From the NCBI GenBank assembly GCA_002706335.1, contig PAKZ01000012.1, positions 39,693 through 103,692 of the forward strand: 64,000 nucleotides of DNA, written 5' to 3'. The DNA comes from Ahrensia sp. GTDB taxonomy: Bacteria > Pseudomonadota > Alphaproteobacteria > Rhizobiales > Rhizobiaceae. How positions within the stretch are numbered: the stretch's first letter is position 1; every line of letters begins with the position of its first letter. This document shows positions 1 to 7,365 of this stretch, in pieces. The position numbers and the translations under genes were made by a program. The notes beneath the pieces were generated by a model, which was given only the letters and a program-made list of their open reading frames with translations, searched no databases and was not told where the DNA came from.

Positions 1-800
1 TCGCGGCCCTTCACCTGGATCCGCTCCGAATGCGGCGAGACGCCGCCGGTCAGACGCGACCAGACCTCTTCCAGCGCCTTGTCCGCGCCATTGCCGAGCG
101 GTGAGATATAGATCTTGGTCTGTCCCAGCCGGTCGAGCCGGTAGTCCCGGTCGGAATCGAGGTTCATCACATCGGCATGCGCCTTGAGGATGTCGACGAA
201 GGGCAGGAACAGCGAGCGATTGAGCCCGTCGCGATAGAGGTCGTCCGGCGCGACATTGGACGTGGCGACCAGGATCACGCCATTCTCGAACAGCGCCGTG
301 AACAGCCGCGACAGGATCATCGCGTCGGCGATATCGTTGACGGCGAATTCGTCGAAACAGATGACACGCGATTCGGACGCGATATCGCGCGCAACCGGCG
401 CGATCGGATCGTTCTCCTTGACCTTGCCCTCCTTCAGCGCCTTGCGATGCGCGGCAATGCGGTCATGCGCATCGGCCATGAAGTCGTGGAAATGGACGCG
501 CCGCTTGCGCTTGGCGGGACACGCGGCAAAGAAGAAATCCATCAGCATGGTCTTGCCGCGGCCAACATGACCATGGACATACAGGCCCTTCACGGTTCCG
601 ACCTTCGGCGCCCGCTTGGCGAACAGCCAGCCAAGAGACGAGGATTTCGAGGCGAGACGGAGCGAGCCGATCTCCTCGTTCAACGCATCGAAACGGCTGG
701 CGAGCGCCTCCTGGGCGGGATCGGGATCGAGCCTGCCTTCGGCGGCGAGCGCGTCGTAACGCGCCCTGACCGAATCTCCGGGGTGTAGCTGGTCAGGCAT
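1..800 (-). CDS. zapE: ZapE / AFG1-like ATPase, C-terminus cut by window edge
   Basis: The reading frame opens at the ATG complementary to 798-800 and runs off the left edge without a stop, so about 266 residues are visible. It begins MPDQLHPGDSVRARYDALAA, and further in shows a Walker A motif (GHVGRGKT, about residue 80) followed by MDFFF, the signature of the AFG1/ZapE family. A later HFHDFMADAHDRIAAHR-like segment is also typical. E. coli ZapE is a cytoplasmic ATPase that associates with the division ring and modulates FtsZ under stress. Mitochondrial AFG1 members take part in protein quality control. The start lies 21 bases after the stop of the lipoprotein gene, in the same direction, so co-transcription is possible. 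The family is secure; the role in this organism is inferred. Confidence 0.9.
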   Translation of the reverse strand, partial: MPDQLHPGDSVRARYDALAAEGRLDPDPAQEALASRFDALNEEIGSLRLASKSSSLGWLFAKRAPKVGTVKGLYVHGHVGRGKTMLMDFFFAACPAKRKRRVHFHDFMADAHDRIAAHRKALKEGKVKENDPIAPVARDIASESRVICFDEFAVNDIADAMILSRLFTALFENGVILVATSNVAPDDLYRDGLNRSLFLPFVDILKAHADVMNLDSDRDYRLDRLGQTKIYISPLGNGADKALEEVWSRLTGGVSPHSERIQVKGR

Positions 801-821
801 AGGCCGCCCGCCGTCAGGCGA

Positions 822-1388
822 TCAACGCGAAAGCGAGATCGCCGCGCCGCTGTTGGTCTGGCCGCTGAACGAGCCGCTGCCCGTCGAGAACAACGCCGCG
901 ACCTTGTTGCCGTTGGAATCGCTGAGCACGACCTGTTGACCCTGCACGTCCCAGGCCGCGACACTGGCCGCATCGCCCGGACAGCCGCGAGAAGCCGCGC
1001 GGAAGCCGCCGGTCCACTTGGTCAGCGCCATGAACATCTGGCAGGACGAACCGGCGGTGGTCACCTTCCAGGCGCCAACGAGCGATTCGCGCGTCACAGG
1101 CCCTGCCGTGTTGACCTGCTGTATGCTTGAGCCCGGATCATTGGGATCGCCGGCGACGCCGTTTTCCGTGCCGGGTGCATTGGGGAACCCGGTCTGCGCG
1201 TTCGGATCCTGACCCGGCTGCGTCGGAGGCGGCAGCTGGCCCGCCGTGACCTGGCCGGCCGGAGCGGGATCGAGGGGCGCCGGCTGCTGATAGGTGGGAT
1301 AGTTTCCGAAACGCGAACTGGTGCACCCGCTGACGACAATGGCCGCCGCGACAAGACAAATCCCCGCTGCAAAAGCAGACTTCCGCAT
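822..1388 (-). CDS. omp19: Omp19-like outer membrane lipoprotein, AprI/Inh family protease inhibitor
   Basis: The 188-residue product begins MRKSAFAAG, has a hydrophobic stretch and a lipobox ending VVSGC, so Cys 22 or so should be lipidated and the protein anchored in a membrane. A long Pro/Gln/Gly-rich linker follows, then a compact C-terminal domain (about 95-188) with two conserved cysteines (SCQMFM and RGCPGDA) and the ending ISLSR. This layout matches Brucella Omp19, a lipoprotein with an AprI/Inh metalloprotease-inhibitor domain. I chose the ATG at 1386-1388 and not the in-frame ATG 84 bases upstream because only this start places the signal peptide at the N-terminus, and it has AATCTCCTG (GGAG on the coding strand) just upstream. 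Inhibition of host or own proteases is known for Brucella; here it is inferred. Confidence 0.88.
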   Translation of the reverse strand: MRKSAFAAGICLVAAAIVVSGCTSSRFGNYPTYQQPAPLDPAPAGQVTAGQLPPPTQPGQDPNAQTGFPNAPGTENGVAGDPNDPGSSIQQVNTAGPVTRESLVGAWKVTTAGSSCQMFMALTKWTGGFRAASRGCPGDAASVAAWDVQGQQVVLSDSNGNKVAALFSTGSGSFSGQTNSGAAISLSR

Positions 1389-1574
1389 TACAATCTCCTG
1401 TTCGCCCGCGCTTGTGTCGCGAGCCGATGTGCCCTTCAGTCGCCCACTAAAATGGCGAAATAAGGAAAACACAACATTAACGAAGCCCTACTCGCCCGGT
1501 TCTGCACAGTCTGCTCCTTAAGGCGATTCCGTTTTGAAATGAAACAGCCGGCGACGGTTTTTTACGCCGGACGC

Positions 1575-1604
1575 AAAAAGGCGGGCGCCAAGGCCCGCCT
1601 TTTC
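1575..1604 (-). terminator. intrinsic terminator of phoD
   Basis: AGGCGGGC (1579-1586) pairs perfectly with GCCCGCCT (1593-1600) across a six-base loop. On the minus strand the stem is followed by TTTTT, which is the right polarity for a transcript ending just after phoD (stop at 1622). Confidence 0.85.
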
Positions 1605-1621
1605 CCTGAATTGCGATACAA

Positions 1622-3187
1622 TCAGGCGTTGCGAACCGGATCGAGCGTCACCGTGTAGAGCTCGGCATCGTCGCGATCCATCAGCCGCACTGTGAACTGC
1701 TCGGTCGCGCCGTCGATCTCGACGAGGCCGAAGAACTGCAGACCCATGGAGGGCGGGAGGTTGACGCCCTGCTCGGCGGTCGGCGCCTTCACGAACTTCA
1801 ACTCCGGACCGAAGGTCATGTCGATATCGTTCGGACCGAAGGTGCCGGCATGAAGCGGACCGGATACGAATTCCCAGAAGGGCGCGAAATCCTGGAACTG
1901 CGCCTTGTCCGGATTGTAATAATGCGCCGCGGTGTAGTGCACGTCGGCGGTCAGCCACACCGTGTTGGCGATGCCGGCCGTCTTGATGAAACGCAGCAGG
2001 TCGGCGATCTCGAACTCACGGCCCTTCGCCGGCCCGTCATCGGCATTGGCGATCGCCTCGAACTTCTCCCCGTCGCGTACGACAAGCCCGATCGGCATGT
2101 CTGCGGCGATGACTTTCCATGTCGCCTTCGAATTGGTCAGCTCGCGCTTCAGCCATTCGATCTGCTGACGTCCGAGGAACGCGGTCGCGTCGCTCTGCTC
2201 CGCCTGCAGATTGTCGCTGTTCGGGCCGCGATAGGTGCGCATGTCGAGGAAGAAGACATCCAGCATCGGACCGTAGGCGATCTTGCGATAAACGCGGCCC
2301 GGCTCGGCCGGCGTGTAGGAGATCGGCGTCATTTCGTGGAAAGCGCGGCCCGAGCGGGCGCGCAGCACATCGATCGATTTCACGGAATAGCGGTCATCGC
2401 CGGAAAGATCCTTGGAGGAAGACCAGTTGTTGACCACTTCATGATCGTCCCACTGGAAGAAGGTCGGACAGATCGCGTTCATCGCGCGCACATGCTCATC
2501 CATCAGGTTGTATTTCCACTGGCCCCGGAACTCGTCCAGCGTCTCGGCAACCTTGCGCTTCTCGTCGATCAGCACCTTGTTGACCCACTTGTTGCCGTCT
2601 TTCAGCTCGACCTCGTCGGTCATCGCGCCGTCGGCATAGATCGTATCGCCGGAATGCAGGAAGAAGTCGGGCGCGTGCTTCGCCATGGTGGCATAGGTCT
2701 TCATGCCCTCGTCGTCGATGCCCCATCCCTGGCCGGCGGTGTCACCCGACCATGCGAACTTGATCGACCGCCTGGAAGTCGGCGCGGTGCGGAAACGGCC
2801 GATGATCGGCTCGGACACCGCATTGACGTCGGAGAGATCCTGCGCGGTCATGCGGTAGAAGATGTCCTGATCGGAGGGCAGGCCCTCGATGAGGCGCTTC
2901 ACAGCGAAATCGCTTTCCGGCAGCGCGTCGAGCGTGGCCAGCTTGCGCGCATTCTTGAAGCTTTCCGAGGTCGCAACCTCGAACAACACCCGCGACGGGC
3001 GGTCCGTACGCGTCCAGATCATGCCCGACACGGCGTCGACATCGCCCGACTGGACGCCATGGGTGAAGACCGGGCGCGAAGCGGCTCGCGAATAGAAGGG
3101 CATGGCAAGGCCGGAACCGGCAACCAGACCGGCGGCGCCGACACCGGACATGAAGCTGCGGCGCGACAGGGTGAGTGATTTTTTCAT
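1622..3187 (-). CDS. phoD: alkaline phosphatase D family phosphodiesterase, Tat-exported
   Basis: The 521-residue product starts MKKSLTLSRRSFMSGVGAAG: a twin-arginine motif (SRRSFM) before a hydrophobic segment, so it should be exported folded through Tat. PhoD-type metal-ligand motifs are visible in order: WSGDTAGQG and LHSGDTIYADG (about 150-200), FFQWDDHEVVNNW (about 265), and WLTADVHYTAAHYYNP near 420. Known PhoD enzymes use Ca2+ and Fe3+ to release phosphate from phosphodiesters such as teichoic acids or nucleic acids. The ATG at 3185-3187 is preceded by GGAGATC; the frame extends 26 codons further upstream but that part has no signal character. The gene stands alone, with its own terminator. 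I found no convincing Pho box upstream. Confidence 0.9.
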   Translation of the reverse strand: MKKSLTLSRRSFMSGVGAAGLVAGSGLAMPFYSRAASRPVFTHGVQSGDVDAVSGMIWTRTDRPSRVLFEVATSESFKNARKLATLDALPESDFAVKRLIEGLPSDQDIFYRMTAQDLSDVNAVSEPIIGRFRTAPTSRRSIKFAWSGDTAGQGWGIDDEGMKTYATMAKHAPDFFLHSGDTIYADGAMTDEVELKDGNKWVNKVLIDEKRKVAETLDEFRGQWKYNLMDEHVRAMNAICPTFFQWDDHEVVNNWSSSKDLSGDDRYSVKSIDVLRARSGRAFHEMTPISYTPAEPGRVYRKIAYGPMLDVFFLDMRTYRGPNSDNLQAEQSDATAFLGRQQIEWLKRELTNSKATWKVIAADMPIGLVVRDGEKFEAIANADDGPAKGREFEIADLLRFIKTAGIANTVWLTADVHYTAAHYYNPDKAQFQDFAPFWEFVSGPLHAGTFGPNDIDMTFGPELKFVKAPTAEQGVNLPPSMGLQFFGLVEIDGATEQFTVRLMDRDDAELYTVTLDPVRNA

Positions 3188-3316
3188 GTGAGGATCTCCG
3201 TTAGGCGCACTCCGCGCCGGGGCGACACATCCTCTGCTTTCATGGCAGTCGTTTCTCGGCTGCATGAATTTTTGATAACCGTGCGATGACGATTGTGGGA
3301 AACCGCGGCAGGCCAG

Positions 3317-4717
3317 TCAGGCGGATGGGCGGAACCGGTCTATCTCGCCGTTTCGATAGAAGAGATTGTAGGTCTCGAACGGAATGATCTGCCCGGCCGG
3401 CGTGACGAAATGGACGCAGGATCGCTTGACGTTGCCGACGCAGAAGTCGAACCGGTCCATGAAATTCGAGACCACGACACGGAAGACGTTTTCATAGCCG
3501 AGCCCTTCGGGCACGGCGACCTGCGGCAGACAGCACAGGAGATCGCCAAAGCGCTGCGCCGCGTTCGGCTCGATGGTCGACAGCGAAAACAATTCAAAGA
3601 TGCGCTCGCGCAGCATGGGATAGCGCTCGAAGGTGAGCGCGTTGGGCAGTTCGGCGACCAGCTCGTCCTTCGGGATCATCGACGTGACCGGCACGACCTG
3701 TTCGCCGTTTCGCAAGCCGTACCCGATGGAAATCGCGGTCGGATTGCAGGGCAGCGGGATCATGTCACTCTCGCCGAAAATGCCGCTGTCCTCGATGATC
3801 CGGCGGCGAATGTCGGTGAGCAGAATCCTGTCTGTCTTCGGGTCGAAATCCAGATTGCGCCCGGCATCCTGGATCGGCTGGAAGGTGACGCCGCGAACGC
3901 AGCGATATTTCAGGGCATGCGCGATGATGTCGCCCATCTCGTCGTCATTGACGCCCTTCTTCACCGTGCAGACCAGCGTCGTGGAAATGCCGCGTTGCTC
4001 CAGCGCCTCCAGCGCATTGCGCCGAACCTTGGAAAGATCCGCGCCGCGCAATGCGCGCAGCGCGTCCGGGCGCAGCGAATCGAATTGCAGATAGATCTCG
4101 AGCCCGCGCCGCCGCTCGGCCAGCGCGTCGGCAAAAGCCGGGTCGGTGGCGATGCGAAGTCCGTTCGTATTGATCATCAGATGCCGGATCGGCCGCTCGC
4201 GCGCCATGTCGACGATCGTCAGGATGTCCGGATGGATGGTCGGCTCGCCGCCGGAGAGTTGCAGGAGATCCGGCTCGCCCTCGCTCGCCACGAGCGCATT
4301 CATCATTCGGCCGATCGTCGCAAGATCGAGCTGTTTGGTCGCCTGTTGCGAGGAGCCGGCGAAACAGACCGGACAGGTCAGGTTGCAGGCCTCGTTGACC
4401 TCGATGATGGCAAGGCAGGAATGCTGCTCGTGGTCGGGACACAGCCCGCAATCATAGGGGCAGCCGAAATCCGTCCGGGTCTGGACGTCCAGCGGCCGGT
4501 CGCCGGGTTTCAGGAACGACAGTTCCGCCTTGTAATAGGCGGCATCCGACGAGATCCTCGTCATCTGCACCCCGTGCTCGCGGCAGCGCTTCTGGTACCA
4601 GACGTCGTCGCCGTCGATCAGGATCTTCGTCGGTACGAGCTTCAGGCAGGTCTCGCACAGCGACTGGGTCTGCCCGTGAAACAGATAGGGCCGCGATTTG
4701 CGTAAGGGTGCGTTCAT
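3317..4717 (-). CDS. radical SAM enzyme with N-terminal Cys-rich domain, tetraether-synthase (Tes) type
   Basis: The 466-residue product has CETC (21-24) and KRC (45), probably a small zinc or Fe-S module. Then come two CX3CX2C motifs in a row: CPYDCGLC (86-93) and CNLTCPVC (111-118). The second fits the canonical radical SAM cluster and is followed by FAGSS. Further features are a GGEPTIHPD segment, and near the C-terminus SCVHF with an AGQIIPFETYNLFYR tail. As I remember it, this layout (CP.DCGLC, short spacer, CNL.CP.CFA, Cys-rich tail ending IPF.TYN) is that of the archaeal MJ0619/Tes family, which couples lipid alkyl chains or alkylates pterins using extra Fe-S clusters. Start ATG at 4715-4717 has GGAGGGG upstream and lies one base after the stop of the preceding gene, so it is the last gene of a four-gene operon. 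Substrate unknown; a lipid is inferred from context. Confidence 0.82.
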   Translation of the reverse strand: MNAPLRKSRPYLFHGQTQSLCETCLKLVPTKILIDGDDVWYQKRCREHGVQMTRISSDAAYYKAELSFLKPGDRPLDVQTRTDFGCPYDCGLCPDHEQHSCLAIIEVNEACNLTCPVCFAGSSQQATKQLDLATIGRMMNALVASEGEPDLLQLSGGEPTIHPDILTIVDMARERPIRHLMINTNGLRIATDPAFADALAERRRGLEIYLQFDSLRPDALRALRGADLSKVRRNALEALEQRGISTTLVCTVKKGVNDDEMGDIIAHALKYRCVRGVTFQPIQDAGRNLDFDPKTDRILLTDIRRRIIEDSGIFGESDMIPLPCNPTAISIGYGLRNGEQVVPVTSMIPKDELVAELPNALTFERYPMLRERIFELFSLSTIEPNAAQRFGDLLCCLPQVAVPEGLGYENVFRVVVSNFMDRFDFCVGNVKRSCVHFVTPAGQIIPFETYNLFYRNGEIDRFRPSA

Positions 4718-4718
4718 G

Positions 4719-4901
4719 TCAGCCCCTCCAGGCCTTGCGCAGCAATACGAAACCGCCCCACGCGACGGCGAAAGTCCCGAGCCAGAGAAGCCACAAAGGA
4801 CCGGCTCCGTTGCTTCCGAACGTGCCCATGAAGATGACACTGCAGACGCCCGGAAGGAGCAGCAGCACGCCGATGATGCCGAGCACAACTCGTGCGATCA
4901 T
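4719..4901 (-). CDS. small two-helix membrane protein, paralogue of the next upstream gene
   Basis: The 60-residue product has two hydrophobic segments (about 4-25 and 35-53) separated by a short Gly/Asn-rich loop, with a basic C-terminus (LLRKAWRG). The first helix contains LLLPGVCS. The neighbouring 86-residue protein has the same LLLPGVC, preceded by a similar LGI.G pattern, so the two look like related members of one small family. GAGGAAG lies at the right distance before the ATG at 4899-4901. The stop is one base from the start of the radical SAM gene. I do not recognise a named family. The invariant Cys and Pro in the membrane segment may matter. A structural or partner role for the Lgt-like or radical SAM protein is only an inference. 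Confidence 0.7.
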   Translation of the reverse strand: MIARVVLGIIGVLLLLPGVCSVIFMGTFGSNGAGPLWLLWLGTFAVAWGGFVLLRKAWRG

Positions 4902-4949
4902 GAATGTCTTCCTCGTGACCCGTCGCGACTTTGACGGGCTGACACCTTG

Positions 4950-5210
4950 TCAGCCATTGCCTTCGCGCGCCTTTCGGATAACCCGCCGCAGGAGCCAGAA
5001 GCCGAGCACGCCGACGAGAAGGCTCGGGATCGAAAACACATAGACGGCGCCCATATAGGGATCCTTCGGGTTCGCCAGCGCGATCACGGTGAATGCGGCA
5101 CCGCAAACACCGGGCAAAAGCAGGAACGCGCCGAGAATGCCAAGCAGGGCCAGCCCGAATCGCCTCGGTCCGCCACGCGGCTCGCCGCCCTCGCCATTGT
5201 CCATATACAT
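4950..5210 (-). CDS. small membrane protein with LLLPGVC motif
   Basis: The 86-residue product has a polar Gly/Arg-rich N-terminus (about 18 residues), two hydrophobic segments (about 19-45 and 55-75) and a basic tail (RRVIRKAREGNG). The first helix carries LGILGAFLLLPGVCGAAF, closely similar to the 60-residue protein encoded downstream. An alternative ATG two codons in (5202-5204) is equally possible; the upstream sequence GGGTTTCGG is a weak ribosome site for either. It sits 48 bases before the next small gene and 76 bases after the Lgt-like gene, all in one direction. Function unknown. Confidence 0.65.
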   Translation of the reverse strand: MYMDNGEGGEPRGGPRRFGLALLGILGAFLLLPGVCGAAFTVIALANPKDPYMGAVYVFSIPSLLVGVLGFWLLRRVIRKAREGNG

Positions 5211-5286
5211 TGCCGAAACCCGTTATCGTTGAGCACCGAACCGCCGACTAGATCATGCCGTTTGCCGTCTCACAAGAAGCGCGGCG

Positions 5287-6000
5287 TCACGGCCTCTGGA
5301 GCATGGCCGCACGCTCCGCTGTGACAGCCATCACAAGCGCATAACCGAGCAACACGATGGATAGGAACTGGAAGACGGTCAGCCCGGCAACCAATGCGCC
5401 ATAGGGCTTCCAGAATTCGATGACGAAACGCTGCACAGCGTAGAAGCCGACGGCGTAATAAAAGCCGTCCCGCTTCCACCGCGCCGACCCGGTTGCGACC
5501 ATGGCGACATAAACCAGCGCGAAGCCGGCCATGGCGAGGCTTTCGTAGAGCTGAACCGGGTGACGCAGGACGCCGTCGCCGAAATCCCAGCCCCAATCTG
5601 CGCCCGTCGCGATGCCGTGCGTGTTGTCCACCAGTCCGGAGAGAAGGCAGCCAATGCGCCCGACGGCGATGCCGAGCGCCATCGGCAGTGCGTAGATCGC
5701 GCCGGTGCGGACCGTGATCCCGGATGCGCGCTTGTAGATCTCGATCGCGGCGACGGCGCCGACAATCGCCCCCTCGATGGAGCGGCCAAATCCGCCGATA
5801 CCGGAAACCCAGAGATTGAGCGTTCCGAACAGCCAAGCGCCGGCCCCTGCGCCGAACAGCACGCCGACGAGATAGCCAAAGCGCAGATGCTTTTCGACCG
5901 GCCGTTCGGAAAACCAGGTCCGGCGCAAAAGCAAAAGGGCCGTCAAGGAGACGGCCCATGCAAGAAAGTCGAACAGGGCATGTATTGCCGGAAACGACAT
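5287..6000 (-). CDS. Lgt-superfamily integral membrane protein (diacylglyceryl transferase-like)
   Basis: The 237-residue product is almost entirely hydrophobic, with about six or seven membrane segments. It shares with prolipoprotein diacylglyceryl transferase (Lgt) a GRIG motif (114-117), RHPVQLYESL (146-155) and the overall helix order. Lgt moves diacylglycerol from phosphatidylglycerol to the lipobox cysteine. Two features differ from what I recall of Lgt: the usual GRIGNF.N reads GRIGCLLSG here, and the conserved HGG region reads GRSIEGA, so residues known to be needed in E. coli Lgt (His103, Asn146) appear absent. It is also shorter than true Lgt. The start is the ATG at 5998-6000. This is unlikely to be the housekeeping lgt. 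It heads the operon with the small membrane proteins and the radical SAM gene, and begins 28 bases after the rpsP stop. Confidence 0.75.
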   Translation of the reverse strand: MSFPAIHALFDFLAWAVSLTALLLLRRTWFSERPVEKHLRFGYLVGVLFGAGAGAWLFGTLNLWVSGIGGFGRSIEGAIVGAVAAIEIYKRASGITVRTGAIYALPMALGIAVGRIGCLLSGLVDNTHGIATGADWGWDFGDGVLRHPVQLYESLAMAGFALVYVAMVATGSARWKRDGFYYAVGFYAVQRFVIEFWKPYGALVAGLTVFQFLSIVLLGYALVMAVTAERAAMLQRP

Positions 6001-6028
6001 CAAACGCCCCGTTCGCCCGTAGAGAGGC

Positions 6029-6481
6029 TTATTCCGCTGCCGGGGTTTCCTCGGCCGGAGCCTCTTCCGCAGGAGCCTCGGCGGCAGCGGCAGCAGCGGC
6101 CTTCTTTTCTTCTTCGGCGGCTTCGGCGGCAGCCTTGGCTTCCTCTTCCTTCTGCGCCTTCATGGCGACGCGCTCCTGCGCGGCCTTGCCCGGCTTCGCC
6201 TTGTTCGGGTTGTTGCGCGCCTCGCGCTTGGCGAGACCGGCCTCGTCGAGGAAGCGCATCACGCGGTCGGTCGGCTGAGCACCGACTTCGAGCCAATGCT
6301 TGATACGCTCTTCATTGAGGGTCACGCGCTTGGCTTCGCCGTCCTTCGGCAGCATCGGGTTCCACGACCCGACCTGTTCGATAAAGCGGCCGTCGCGAGG
6401 CGACCGGACGTCGGCGATGACGACGTGGTAATAAGGACGTTTCTTGGAGCCCGCGCGGGCGAGACGGATTTTCAGTGCCAT
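6029..6481 (-). CDS. rpsP: 30S ribosomal protein S16 with long Ala/Glu tail
   Basis: The first 85 or so residues are a standard S16: [20 protein letters not shown], then [11 protein letters not shown] and [12 protein letters not shown]16 binds 16S rRNA early in small-subunit assembly. The last 60 residues are a low-complexity Lys then Ala/Glu-rich tail ([19 protein letters not shown]), a feature of many alphaproteobacterial S16 proteins. The total of 150 residues is nearly twice the E. coli length. In related bacteria rimM and trmD usually follow rpsP; here the Lgt-like operon follows at once. Chorismate mutase lies upstream in the same direction. Confidence 0.97.
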   Translation of the reverse strand: MALKIRLARAGSKKRPYYHVVIADVRSPRDGRFIEQVGSWNPMLPKDGEAKRVTLNEERIKHWLEVGAQPTDRVMRFLDEAGLAKREARNNPNKAKPGKAAQERVAMKAQKEEEAKAAAEAAEEEKKAAAAAAAEAPAEEAPAEETPAAE

Positions 6482-6544
6482 GATTTACTCCTGTAAGCCT
6501 GTTTGTTCGTCTGTTTCTGGGTTCGATGCCGGCATCTGGCCGGC

Positions 6545-6841
6545 TTAATCCTCGTTCTTCGCGGCGATCGCCTCGTGGTGGCGGATCACTTCGCGAATGA
6601 TGAAGGCAAGGAATTTCTCTGCGAAATCGGGGTCGAGATCGGCTTCGTCGGCCAGCCGGCGCAACCGCTCGATCTGCCGCTTCTCGCGATCGGGATCCGA
6701 CGGCGGCAGGTCATGCGTGGCCTTCAACTGGCCGACCGCCTGGGTGACGCGAAAACGCTCCGCGAGAATATGGATGAGCGCCGCATCGAGATTGTCGATC
6801 GAAGCCCTGAATTGCGCCAGCTTGTCGGACACCTCGGTCAT
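6545..6841 (-). CDS. chorismate mutase (AroQ type)
   Basis: The 98-residue product is a small all-helical AroQ-type chorismate mutase that converts chorismate to prephenate on the way to Phe and Tyr. It shows a DNLDAALIHILAERFRVTQAVGQLKA helix pattern with the conserved Arg and Lys, then DPDREKRQIERLR and a C-terminal FLAFIIREVIRHHE helix. The start ATG (6839-6841) overlaps the stop of the upstream GNAT gene (ATGA), so I chose it over a start 19 codons upstream inside that gene. Proximity to ffh and rpsP is a conserved arrangement in Hyphomicrobiales. Confidence 0.93.
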   Translation of the reverse strand: MTEVSDKLAQFRASIDNLDAALIHILAERFRVTQAVGQLKATHDLPPSDPDREKRQIERLRRLADEADLDPDFAEKFLAFIIREVIRHHEAIAAKNED

Positions 6842-7365
6842 GCCGCCTCCTGCAGAAAACGTGTCGGCGGAAGATGGCGGTAGATCCGCGCATTCCATCC
6901 ATGGTCGAGATAGTCGCGCTCGAACGAGGCGCCGAGGCGCGTCGCCAAGCGGATAGACGCCTCGTTGGCGGGCTCGATCAGGCTCATCGCCGTCGACCAG
7001 CCGAGATCCTCATAGACATAGCGGATCGCGCGCTTCGCCGCTTCCGCGGCCAGTCCGCGTCCGTAATGCTCGGGCAGCAGCGCCCATGCGATTTCCGGCT
7101 CCGGCAGATCCGGCGGATACCACGGACCGCAAAACCCGACGAAGGCACCCGTTTCCTTCGATTCGAGCGCCCATTCGCCAAACCCGTTGATCAGCCACTG
7201 GCCCGCATAGGTCGCCAGCCGCCGCCATGCTTGGGCTTCGTCCAGCGGGCCGCCGTAAAACCGCGACTCCTCGCCCGCGAAGAACGCGGTCATCGGCACC
7301 ACGTCGGACTTGCGGAAGCCGCGCAGGATCGGCCGATCGGTTTCGAGAACGGGAATATCGGTCAT
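6838..7365 (-). CDS. GNAT family N-acetyltransferase (RimJ/RimL type)
   Basis: The 175-residue product starts MTDIPVLETDRPILRGFRKSD, typical of the RimJ/RimL-like GNAT branch. Later it has GFCGPWYPPDLPEPEIAWALLPEHYGRGLAAEAAKRAI, in which GRGLA is the acetyl-CoA binding motif A. A C-terminal LIEPANEASIRLATRLGASFERD segment is also characteristic. It transfers acetyl from acetyl-CoA to an amino group of an unknown small molecule or protein. ATGA overlaps at both ends (with ffh upstream and chorismate mutase downstream) indicate translational coupling in one operon. Confidence 0.9.
   Translation of the reverse strand: MTDIPVLETDRPILRGFRKSDVVPMTAFFAGEESRFYGGPLDEAQAWRRLATYAGQWLINGFGEWALESKETGAFVGFCGPWYPPDLPEPEIAWALLPEHYGRGLAAEAAKRAIRYVYEDLGWSTAMSLIEPANEASIRLATRLGASFERDYLDHGWNARIYRHLPPTRFLQEAA

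Noticed and set aside
177..788. long plus-strand ORF opposite zapE, and many similar antisense ORFs across the window
   Set aside because: High GC makes long open antisense frames common; they are Arg/His/Asp-rich and have no domain pattern, whereas the opposite strand has clear families.
3188..3316. Pho box upstream of phoD
   Set aside because: No pair of CTGTCAT-like direct repeats with four-base spacing was found.
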